Source: Siphonodentalium dalli (taxonomy: Eukaryota; Mollusca; Scaphopoda; Gadilida; Siphonodentaliidae). From it: a DNA stretch of 64,000 nucleotides. The DNA lies in NCBI GenBank assembly GCA_032622095.1, contig CP136062.1, positions 140,200,351-140,264,350 on the forward strand, read 5' to 3'. Positions 54,615 through 64,000 of this stretch are shown here, piece after piece; positions within the stretch are counted from its first letter, which is position 1, and every line of letters starts with the position of its first letter. The notes below the pieces were generated by a model. It searched no databases, had not been told where the DNA came from, and saw only the letters and a list, made by a program, of their open reading frames with translations. The translations under genes and the position numbers were made by a program.

Positions 54615-55959
54615 TATTGTGAGAGAATGGCAGCATGTTATTTCATAATGTTGAGACAATGGAAGCTTATAAGTTCTTTTTTTTTCTACCAGCGATTGTT
54701 TAAAAATCTTTAAAAAAAAAAACGAAAGCCTGAATGCAAGCACACTTTCAACCAGTCTGAGTAAACTCATACCTAAATATTCATTACAACATTGAATATT
54801 AGGTCTGACGGATAACATCGCTATCTCATTTCCAAGTCCTCGGGATTCCGTAATCTGATTGATTGCGTAAATTATTTTCCGTCCAATTAAACCGCATGGG
54901 TTAATAAACAAGTGTTAGTGGGCGGAGACTCCCATAATGTCACCTCTAAATATAGTAACAGAGTCGGTATTTCTCCGATCGAAAGCGATGCTTGCAAATA
55001 CAACAGAGACAGAAAAAATGGCTTCGAAATTATATATTCGGTACGATTCGGATTAATTTGAAGGATGTGGTAGACCTGATAGATATGCCTGCGCATGGTA
55101 CCAACTTGGCCTCCCATAAATATAAATAGAACTCACTCGTGTCCGTGTATTTGATTTACTTTATTGTAACATGGTTTGCAAATCAAATTATTTGTCGTAA
55201 AAAGTCATCTGAAAGTTAAACACCGAGGAAATGACTTAATTTTATGCTTTTAAATAGTTCTAAAGCATCATTTTTGATGACGACCTTATTTTTTGCTCTC
55301 GGATGCAGCTTTCAGGTTGATGCAGCGAGTTCATCTCCCGAAAAAGAATAGTCGCACACACGACAAATATTATCTTCTGTAAGTTTATGTCGCGACACGG
55401 GCCATTGCTATTGCGAAGCACAACAGATAACACGTGGGGACACCTGTCAATCATCGATGTATTTTTAAAAATCCGTGACGTCATTTTGGGGAAGCTCTTC
55501 GCTGAATAGAAATGGTTTTGGCGACATTAGCTCCAGACTCTAGATTTCAAATATAGAGTCGACGTTCACCCAGACTGACTTTCAACTTGCTATAACATGA
55601 TATTGGAATTAATAATATGCGATATAAAATGAATTTGTTTTCAAAGTTTTTTTGCCAAACTTCTATAGAGGGAGTGATGAACTTACACATTGGTGCGCTC
55701 GAAATTTGTCACAGAAAAAGGCATTGCCGTAGAAAAAGCCGCATTAGCCAAATAGAATTTCATGCAGTTCTAAAAAAATCCTGTAGAAGAAAAATGATAA
55801 TTTGAAAGGTTGCACATTGTGACACGTATGAGTTGTAATCTTCATTGTAATGTGTAATCATCAAAATCCCAACCAGAATCAGATTAACATTTGAGGACAA
55901 CTGACGATGTTATCATACATGTAGCTGTCAGCGATCAGACTTTAATAGGTGTGATCATG
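54615..55959. other. Intergenic sequence, no gene recognised
   Basis: Slightly GC-richer around 54880-55120 and 55370-55450. Minus-strand ORFs at 54887-55117 and 55260-55484 resemble no family I know. Confidence 0.4.
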
Positions 55960-56275
55960 CTTCAAGTTTGGTTCTGCCATTAAATAAGACCAACAGGGAA
56001 TGATAAACGAAGATAATTTTATTTGCCCACTAACATTGATCACATGTGAACCATTTTGCATGAAAAGAATGCTTATCAGGGCTACACACAATGTCACACT
56101 TCAACAATTATTGCCTTATTCTGAAGGATATTGAACCAAACATCGCTAAAAGCCACGTGGTTTATTCAGCCTGGTTATGTTACGATTACATTGTCAAAGA
56201 ACACGTTATTCTGACTAATTCTTATTTATGTTTATTTAGATGAGGTCCAGACGTTACCCACTGAAGGGTGATCCG
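55960..56275 (+). repeat. Direct-duplicate segment, copy 1
   Basis: Shares phrases in the same order and strand with 58275-58561: ACATTGATCACATGTGAACC versus GCGGTGATCACAAGTGAATC, ACAATTATTGCCTTATTCTG in both, and CATCGCTAAAAG in both. About 2.3 kb apart. Function unknown; copy 2 is cut by the N gap. Confidence 0.85.
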
Positions 56276-56936
56276 GAATATTTTGTGGTATACAGTGGTA
56301 TAACATGTTTTTTTCATTAATGTAATAAGTCGGACATAGAAATAAATAGCAAATTTTAACAATTTCCTCAACCGTTGTTGGTGGCAGTACGAAAAATCGT
56401 TAGGGCATTTATTTTACTTGGCAATTTGTGAGTTTATTCAGTCCAATGCCCATGATAGCACAGTAAAGGCTCATGGAAGTCCCTTATTTCCTTTGTGGTC
56501 CTGACAAATTTGATGACTCAAATTTTTATCAGTAAATAATTTTTTTTTATTTATTTGATGACTCAAAATTTTTTATGACTCAAATTTTTATCAGGTAATT
56601 TTGCCATTTTACCCGTGAATTCGTCACCATGGTAGCGTTCTTTAACCTGCACACATTGTTGGACACAGAACAGCCATTAATTTCGGCTCCTGATCCGACA
56701 GTGTGCCGAGCACAGTGTTATCCCTTGACATGACATCATAGCGGAGAGGAGGTATGAAATTTAACTTGATGTTTATTTGTAAAATTTATGGTATCAATGG
56801 TTATCTGTTTATATGCTGTGACAAATGACAACACATTACTTACATCTAACCCTTCAAATTGTTAAAAAATAAAACACAATTACGATTCATTAACTTTCTA
56901 CTTATATTATTATATACTTGGGACAAACAACAAAAG

Positions 56937-58043
56937 TAATTTGAGTCTCAGACACCATCGCATTGAAATAAATGACCCGCATTGGATGTTTTATTTTTTA
57001 TTTTTGGTACATGTATGTCCAAAAAAAAAGGTGAGAAAAAAAAATTGGAACAAAACATATATATTTCTTTTTCCAAATTATTTCGGTATATTAATACCAA
57101 CATGTCCACATGCATATGAGTATTAATTGTCCCCCGAAAAATGAATTTTTGGGGGGACTATAGAAACAGGCTCTGTTCGTTCGTTCGTCCGTCACACTTT
57201 TGAGTACCTTCATGGTGTAATCATCTCCTCCTACAGATTTCATCCCAGAGATTTGAAACTTCAGAATATTGTTGCCCATATATTGAAGATGTGCAACATG
57301 TATATAGATGACGGAAAAAATATTTTTTGACAAAGTTATTAACCCTTTTCGACTTCAGAATATTGTTGCCCATATATTGAAGATGTGCAACATGTATATA
57401 GATGATGGAAAAGTATTTTTTTTTCGACTTAGAAAATTTCAACATTTTTTAGAATTTTCTGTATGAGGGTACCTTCATGGTGTAATCAACTTCTCCTACA
57501 GTTTTGATTGTAGATATCTGAAACTTCATAGTTTTGTTACCCTCATATTGGAGATGTGCAACATGTATATAGATGACGAAAAAAATATTATTTTATAGAG
57601 TTATTAACCCTTTTCAACTTAGAAAATTTCAACATTTTTTTAAATTTCTTTAACAAAGCGGCATCAACTTGCCACGTTTTCGGGGGACACTGGTCGGCTG
57701 ACCTTTTATTGCAAAATATATGAACACTTATCATATCTGTTAATGTGTGAAGAGTGACAATCATGCATATGCATAATGACAGAACATGAAGTAGATGACT
57801 ACATTAAATAAAATGATTAGCTGATCATCATACAATGTAGTCTGGTGTACATGTACTAATTTAACTCCAGAATAATTGAAAGGCACTGGAGTTAATTTCG
57901 GATCACATGTTGTAATAGAGAGGTGTCCATTTATAGACAAGGGAAGCTATCATAATATCATGCTTACAATGCGCACAAAAAAAAAAATTATGTGCTCCCA
58001 TCCTCATTGATTCAGAAAACAAACTGTCTGAGACTCAAATAAT
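56937..58043. mobile_element. TIR element (ATTTGAGTCTCAGACA ends), split by a TGTCCCCCGA element
   Basis: Ends TTTGAGTCTCAGACA and TGTCTGAGACTCAAA are inverted. Interior parallels 15627-16530. The insertion at 57129-57689 is at a different place from the TTAA insertion in the other copy. Confidence 0.85.
57129..57689. mobile_element. TGTCCCCCGA-ended element, second copy
   Basis: Ends TGTCCCCCGAAAA and TTTTCGGGGGACA. Contains (GTTCGTTC)n and two to three units with GTTGCCCATATATTGAAGATG and CTTCATGGTGTAATCA, the complement of the 25199-25962 units. Confidence 0.85.
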
Positions 58044-58274
58044 TTTTTTTGGCCTATATCACCGTAGACGTGCAGAACTTGGATTCAATTTTTTGACTGA
58101 TTTTCTATCAGTAAACATTATTAGATTATACGCAGTTTGTTGATGGACTAAGAAGATGGACCTGCGGAAATCCTGCTTTTAGGCCATTAGGGTCCTTTCC
58201 CCGTCACTCAAATTTCCCCTCCAACATATTCTTCTACCTGATCCATTCATTGATGGCATTATGCCTACAACACA

Positions 58275-58561
58275 TGTGTATCTGCCACTAAATAAAACCA
58301 ACATGGAGTAGTAAACAAAGATAATGTTATTTGCCCTCTAGCGGTGATCACAAGTGAATCATTTGGCATGAAAGGATGCTTTTCAGGGTTACACACATTG
58401 ACAATTATTGCCTTATTCTGAAAGATATCAAAGCGTACATCGCTAAAAGGTTAATTCTGCCTGGTTACATCACGATTACGTTCTCAACTAATTTAACATA
58501 TTTTTCTGAGACTTGTTCTGATTGATGATTATGTAGACGAGGTTCAAATGTAAGCCACTGA
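58275..58561 (+). repeat. Direct-duplicate segment, copy 2, truncated by the gap
   Basis: Counterpart of 55960-56275, ending at the point (GTAAGCCACTGA) where the N run begins. Confidence 0.85.
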
Positions 58562-58661
58562 NNNNNNNNNNNNNNNNNNNNNNNNNNNNNNNNNNNNNNN
58601 NNNNNNNNNNNNNNNNNNNNNNNNNNNNNNNNNNNNNNNNNNNNNNNNNNNNNNNNNNNNN
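58562..58661. other. Assembly gap (100 N)
   Basis: Exactly 100 N, a conventional placeholder for a gap of unknown size. The left flank is the end of a copy of the segment at 55960-56275, so the gap probably arose from repeat collapse. UBTD exon 1 could be hidden here. Confidence 0.98.
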
Positions 58662-58818
58662 AATTTTGTCATTCAGCTAATCTCGTAAAATACCATAACC
58701 TTGGTATTCTATTTAAACAAATTTGGGGCTAATCTCGTTGGATAGTTAAATGAGTTTAGATATTCATTAATAAGCTTAGGTTTATCCTGAATGTTATTGA
58801 ATTTTTTGTCCATTGTAG

Positions 58819-59055
58819 TTTCTATTGGGAGGAACCAACCACTGAAGCCAGAAAAACCGAAATGGAAGAGTGATGTCCCATTAACAGAGGGCCAACTTCG
58901 GAGCAAAAGAGATGAATTCTGGGATACAGCTCCAGCTTTTGAGGGCCGAAAGGAGATATGGGATGCTTTAAAGGCTGCAGCGTATGCTCTTGAAACTAGC
59001 GACCATGCTTTAGCTCAGGCCATCATCAATGGGGCTAGCATTTCCCTCCCACATG
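58819..59055 (+). CDS. UBTD: UBTD exon 2
   Basis: The exon starts after ccattgtag and ends CCACATG|gtacgt. It encodes [17 protein letters not shown], then the UBTD domain core ending in ASISLPHG. The acceptor is 157 bases downstream of the assembly gap. Entry phase is 1, so exon 1 must leave one base of a codon. Confidence 0.96.
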
Positions 59056-62000
59056 GTACGTTTTATTTTGAGCTTTAGTGGCAGCTCTTTACTATCATCT
59101 TTCACCTGATACATGTATATCAATGGTCATCTTAATATGTAAAGATATCTCCTTGCCTACAATGAACTGTACTGAACTTAGGTAATGATGATTATCATTT
59201 TCTCTGCTCATTAAGCTTAATTTTTCAAGTTTATAGCGTAATTGGACAAATTAATATTTAGTGCTGAAATGATATCCGATTATAAACAAACACGGTACCA
59301 GTAGATCCTTCATCAATGTAGTTTGTTTTAAATATCAATTTTGTCATAAACTTCGTCACTCATCACAATAAAGTGTACCAAAAGTCAGAATCACACGAGG
59401 TCAGAAGTGTTTCATGGAATTGAAAGTTACGAAGTCGTGCTTTGATGGTCCAACATCAAAGATGGACGACATTGTATTTGATCTTCCGACGTCTGGGAAA
59501 CAAATGCACTGTTCATCAGTAAAGATCAACGTAATCTATTTCAATGCAATAATCAGCGTCTTCTCATTTGCAAATGATAAACTAACGTTGCCATTGCCCA
59601 GCAGGTAGGTAAGGTAGCATGGAAAGCCAGAGCAGAAAGGAAGAGAATGCACAGGCACAAGGTTTTTCGCAAAAATTTCAGGAAGCTCCAGTCATGGAAG
59701 GATTAATACTTTTCCATTTATAGGGGCACCTAGAATCTGGAAACAATGATTTTGTTCCCCTGATCTTCAGTGGGTCCCCGTTTGAGGGGTTGGCTCAGTT
59801 GGTAAGGTGCATGGCACGTAATAGGCCAGTATAAGCTGTCCAACTATGCCTAACATGGTTTGAATTCCAATGAGCAGGGATTTCTGATTAATGCAAAGGG
59901 GAGGTACATGTAACCTGATCTGTGTACCTGGGCAAGTTTGTCAGTCGCATTACAATTTACAACGTGATATGGACTAGCATCTGAAACGAAGGTTAATCCC
60001 AATAAAATAAAACAAAGCCATGAACTTGAAGTGAGCATTGAGAAGCTACACAAGCTATCTGGTAAAATTAGAGAATAACTTGTTTCTGTTCACATTTATT
60101 ATCCAATAACCCTAAAGACATATTATGGACTTGTTCGGGTGTGTGAAATTGGTAAGATTGTACTCAGGTGCTATGCCAACCTGGGGAATGTAGCATTCAA
60201 CTAACATCAGCGAAAATTTCAAAGAAATCGACCATACCACTCCATAAAAAACATCGTCTGAACTAAGCTCAATTGTAAATATTTACATCTCGATTCGCGA
60301 TGCAAATATCAGCGATAAACTAACACAAATGATTTCGCCATTGAGAGTCATTGCATTTAATTAATATATAATTATGGCGATGTGTGTTGTCAATATTAAT
60401 TAATATTCATAAAAAATAACTACTTTGAGCAAGATTATTCTCAATTTCTATTTGATCACCCTACCGGAGTGTTTCACATCACTTTAATCAGGGATTCCGC
60501 TATACCGGCAGGGGGTCCCTTTGACGGCCCCGTTCCCCTAGCCAAGTTTTCCCCTAGCAAAGTTTTTCTCTGATTTTCCCCTGACGCATTCCCCTCCCAG
60601 GGCCCTTGAACCCTTTGTTTTAATGCAAACTCCTTGAAAACCCTGGAATTTCGTGTAACCGTAAAACCTTCAGTATATCGATTCGTAATATATAGCCGGA
60701 AACGATATATTTTGTGTACGATGCGAATGCGATATTTGTGACGTAACTCTACCAATGAAGCGTCATAGCTTCGTTGGTTACCAAGTACAAATCTTTATAT
60801 AGCAATTATCTTGAGTCAATATCAATTGTGTGACCCCCCTCTCCCGCCCAATGAAGCATCATAGCCAACACTTTCCCGCCGATAGCAATTCTCTCGAGGT
60901 AATTTCAATTGTGTGACCCCAAATGATTGAATGCAACAACAAAATAGTTCCGAGCTTTTTAAACCAGTGTTCGTAGATCGAATGAATTTTTAAAAGACGA
61001 GTGAATGTTACTGTTGGTCATGAACTTCCCTTGATGACTTGGCGAGGCACCTCCTCAAGAGTATAGTTGACTTTTAACTGGTACGAAATATCATAGTACA
61101 TTTAATTATTCTACCCACCGGAAATAAAAAATAAATCTAAATTTAGTCTCAGTTAAAAGTTTGTTTTTATTTCACTCAGTTCAACCACAATAATGTGGTT
61201 AATCAACTTAATTGACTGACTGTTGTATCACATAAATTGTTACATTTCTTGTTTTAATTTTGAGAATGTATACATACCAGAATTATAATCGTAATTCGCG
61301 TTCTGCTGGACAATGCATTTCTAGTGTTGCACTTTTCTAAATTTTCGAAGCAGGTGTTCGTGTTTTCCCCTATCTACAAACCGGCCCCATTCCCCTACCC
61401 CCTAGCGGAAACACTGCTTTAATCCTATACTGGTATGCATATAGGCCCTATGGGGTTATGCTGTACATATCATTGAAAACATTCAACAACTACAAATGTA
61501 CTGGAAGGACTTCTCACTAGGGTCCTGCGAATTGGAGATATTGATCGAATCGAATATCGAATCGAGTCTACGTAATCGAATCGAATATCGAATCGAATCA
61601 TACCTGTGTGTTGCATTCTCAATTAGGCTTTTAGTGTCAATGCTTAGACGATTTGAGAAACGTTCTATGAATTTCCATGAAATTCCATAATAACTTGTGT
61701 GGCGATCAACCGTCGTTCCCGATACTATTAACTTCAATTGAGAATTGTTGAGAGAAAAAAAAACAGATTAAAACGCCCATGCGGTCGTAACGACGATTAG
61801 ATATATAACCACTAAACGGATTATCGGAATTAAAATCACGCGTAATTTGTAGAGTTTGCATGTACATGCACAATTGCAAATCGGCACTCGGAAACACCCG
61901 TTTTTATAAACTTGAAGATGCAACAACAGTCGCAGGGTAGCCTGTTTATGTACTATATGGAATGTTGGATGATTAGATGTCTTGTTGTCCCAGATGCTTG

Positions 62001-63391
62001 CGATTTATATACCAAGTTGCATTCATCACACGTGTAAGTTTCTGCACTACATGTAGCTTTTATCATGTTTAAAATAAACATGAATAACGGACGACAAATT
62101 GTCAAGTTTCAAGGAACGCTCCGAAACTGAAAGTCAACTTCAAAAGAAAACACCACCATACGCACCCTTCGACGCCAGGAGCACGTGTTGTTTACATTCT
62201 CGGCGATATTACAGAACGAATGTCGACCACGACGAATGCGGAGGATGGGAAAGTTACATTTATTTTATTGTTAAATACACTTATTATTAAAGTAACTTCA
62301 TTTGGTCGTAACATATATCAACATACCATGCATAAAATCATCTGGCCAATATCCATTTGCATTCATACTTCGTTCGAAAGACGAATCACTAGAAAAGGGG
62401 TTAGCGGTGTACTCCATTGGTACCTCGTGTGCACGGTTTTAGACAAAACGGGAAAAGTCGTGTGCGGCGATCTGAATAAACTCTTTTTGTTGTACAATTT
62501 GAAAAAGTAGAATTACACCACAAAACTGGATCGAGATATCCATGGTAACTCGAGTAATGACCAATCTGGACAATGCTTTTAAGCATCTCATCGCTATTAT
62601 AATTTACGCGTGTCGTCGGTCCATCGACGATCTCTGAGCTTTTGGCTACCATGTTCAAAGCTAGAATTCAGATGTATTTAGTTGTCATATAGTGGCTAAT
62701 TACTGACTATACTTATATTTAATAGCATGCGAACATTCGCGATGTACAATAAGAATTATAAGGTGCATATATTCATAATTTTCGGGAATTATATGGCACA
62801 GAAACAGCGAAGATCGACGTGTGAACTTGTCCGTAAACAGCTTACTTTTTTGTCAGTGTATATTCGAAATTTCGAGTTGGAAAGTTCGAATCGAATTCAA
62901 ATCGAATTTGACTTTCGAATCGAATCGAATATCGAATATTCGCAGGACCCTACTTCTCACTTACCATATTAACATCACCGTTCAAATTTTCTTCTTCAGG
63001 TACATTGGTTGACTGCTATGATGAACTTGGGAACAGGTACCAGTTACCTGTGTATGTGCTCAGTGTTCCAACGAACCTTATTGAGGACCCCAGTGACAGT
63101 GATATAGGGCAAGATGCTGATTCAAATTCGTCAGGGACTGAGGTGTTCATAAAATTCCGATTATCGACCAAAATGAACGATGTTAAACTTGGTGTGCGGA
63201 CGACAGACACTATTCTAAAAATAAAAAAGCGGCTGTTTGAACTCGAAGAGGTTGAACCATCGAGACAGAGGCTGTATTTCTCTGGTAAACTGCTCAATGA
63301 CAAAACAAGAATTGAGGATATGAAAATTCATAAAAACTTTGTCATACAGGTTATAGTCAATCTGGAAGAGATGACTGTTCAGGAGAGTTAA
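58819..63391 (+). CDS. UBTD: UBTD1/UBTD2-like ubiquitin-domain protein (first exon missing)
   Basis: UBTD proteins have an N-terminal UBTD-specific domain and a C-terminal ubiquitin-like fold; vertebrate UBTD1 is known to bind UBE2D-type E2 enzymes. Two exons are visible, 58819-59055 and 63000-63391, joined at phase 1. Exon 2 holds [20 protein letters not shown] and [13 protein letters not shown], nearly invariant in the family. Exon 3 holds [17 protein letters not shown], an acidic linker, then a ubiquitin-like domain with [17 protein letters not shown] and FVIQVIVN, ending in TAA at 63389-63391. About 208 residues are covered. The first exon (vertebrates: a short MGNC-type start, possibly myristoylated) was not found; it may lie in the N gap at 58562-58661 or farther upstream. 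The sequence does not say whether this is UBTD1 or UBTD2. Confidence 0.95.
59640..59705 (+). mobile_element. Fragment of the TTAA hairpin MITE family
   Basis: AAGAGAATGCACAGGCA and GGAAGCTCCAGTCATGGAAG match the right end at 18530-18595. Its left part is missing. UBTD intron 2. Confidence 0.7.
59766..60020 (+). mobile_element. tRNA-derived SINE, copy 2
   Basis: A box TGGCTCAGTTGG at 59791-59802 followed by TAAGGTGCATGGCAC, and a B box GGTTTGAATTCC at 59858-59869. The tail reaches AATCCCAATAAAATAAAAC. Same family as 8663-8930; this copy keeps the better B box. Confidence 0.78.
60490..61416. mobile_element. hAT-like element, 8-bp target duplication CTTTAATC
   Basis: Direct repeats CTTTAATC at 60482-60489 and 61417-61424. 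Ends AGGGATTCCGCTA and TAGCGGAAACACTG pair as inverted repeats, the left one short of a C that overlaps the duplication. Sub-terminal GTTCCCCTAG and CATTCCCCTACC mirror each other. 927 bp, no transposase. Confidence 0.88.
61518..62952. mobile_element. hAT element, 8-bp target duplication CTTCTCAC, beside UBTD exon 3
   Basis: Perfect inverted ends TAGGGTCCTGCGAAT and ATTCGCAGGACCCTA, perfect 8-bp direct repeats CTTCTCAC (61510-61517, 62953-62960). Sub-terminal arrays of TCGAATCGAATATCGAAT occur at both ends. At 1435 bp it has no intact transposase; short minus-strand frames near 62401-62658 are unrecognised. Only 39 bases separate the right duplication from UBTD exon 3. Confidence 0.97.
63000..63391 (+). 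CDS. UBTD: UBTD exon 3 (terminal coding exon)
   Basis: The exon starts after ttcttcttcag and encodes the rest of the protein: [12 protein letters not shown], a serine- and aspartate-rich linker of about 25 residues, then a ubiquitin-like domain from about FIKFRLSTK to VIQVIVN. The stop is TAA. A hAT insertion ends 39 bases before the exon (target duplication included), next to the acceptor. No clear AATAAA was seen in the 600 bases after the stop. Confidence 0.97.
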
Positions 63392-64000
63392 CTGTTTTGG
63401 AAATATTGTGGCTGAGAGCGATGCAATTTATTAAATTATCAAGTATCAATTTTCAGCAGATTAGTTAGAGGTTTGGAAAAAGGAAATATAGATGGTGGCT
63501 GTGTCTGCCATCTCTGTGTTATCTAATGATGCAATAATATAGTGACTTCTGGTGGTTACACTGAAGTAAGTTCACAAGATGATTGAAAATTACATTCCCA
63601 TCTCTGGTTAAGTAGTCATGTTAATGTGCTATGATGTTGGTGGGTCCTGCTAAATTGCTATGATGCTGTTAGGGCAAACTGATGCTGTTAAGAAAAGTAC
63701 TGTTTTTTTTCTTCTAAAGTTGTCATTTCCGTGGTGTTCGGTCAGTTTCGATAATCCGAATAATCCAGAAAAAGCCATTATGTGTATCAAACATTGAAAA
63801 ACAGATACCGGTATGTTTGCAAAATAATTTGAATACTGGTTGTATTAGCAGTTTAAAATTGACAATAATCAAGATGGCTATTCACATGTTTTGCAAACAC
63901 CAATGCAGTTCTTGAATGTTTCATACAGGTGCTGGCTTTTTTCAAAATCACTCGGATTAGCCAAACGCCACGAAATCAACAACTTCAGAAAAAATAATGG
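63392..64000 (+). other. UBTD 3' untranslated region or downstream sequence
   Basis: AT-rich sequence after the stop codon. No canonical AATAAA noticed, so the end of the transcript is not placed. Confidence 0.5.

Noticed and set aside
55260-55484. Minus-strand 74-codon ORF in GC-richer sequence as a possible gene
   Set aside because: No recognisable motif and no partner exons; left as unassigned.

Overview
This window is eukaryotic, AT-rich, intron-rich and loaded with transposable elements. The protein signatures are animal. The style of the repeats (modules with GGACGGACGG runs, the recurring phrase GGGCCATAACTC, elements opening with AGCTCACCTGAG, many hAT and TTAA elements) suggests a marine or freshwater lophotrochozoan, most likely a bivalve mollusc; the species cannot be fixed from the sequence.

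Two host genes are recognisable, divergently arranged. On the minus strand, 15 exons between 40896 and 175 encode the N-terminal half (about 522 residues) of MMS19, the HEAT-repeat scaffold of the cytosolic iron-sulfur targeting complex; the rest lies beyond the left edge. Exon phases agree at every junction and the residues follow vertebrate MMS19 in order. On the plus strand, two exons (58819-59055 and 63000-63391) encode most of a UBTD1/UBTD2-type ubiquitin-domain protein. Its first exon (about 20 residues in vertebrates) was not found; there is a 100-N assembly gap just upstream. MMS19 and UBTD1 are also head-to-head neighbours in human, so this looks like an ancient linkage.

Everything else is introns, the intergenic gap and repeats. 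Layout: 1-8600, MMS19 exons with short TTAA or TA elements, hairpin MITEs and a tandem array of duplicated splice donors; 8600-19600, hAT-like elements, TTAA elements and more MMS19 exons; 20160-21604, a dead 5'-truncated LINE; 22800-25070, MMS19 exons 3 and 2 separated by arrays of short dyads; 25200-29600, tandem-repeat elements and a poly-G minisatellite; 30282-39666, a Ty3/Gypsy element with both LTRs and a perfect target duplication, carrying a nested LINE that itself carries a hAT element; 40827-41250, MMS19 first exon and probable promoter; 41900-51600, tandem and dispersed repeats, including an inverted DNA copy of the MMS19 first-exon region and a block of about 12 units; 51600-58560, mostly unannotated sequence with hairpin MITEs and a duplicated segment; 58819-63391, the UBTD exons with a SINE and two hAT elements in the intron.

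No CRISPR, operon, bacterial-type system or rRNA is present. The most unusual observations are the fivefold tandem splice donors at an MMS19 exon end, the inverted copy of the MMS19 first-exon region, the four-level nesting of mobile elements, and a short BED-finger-like ORF inside a hAT-like element.
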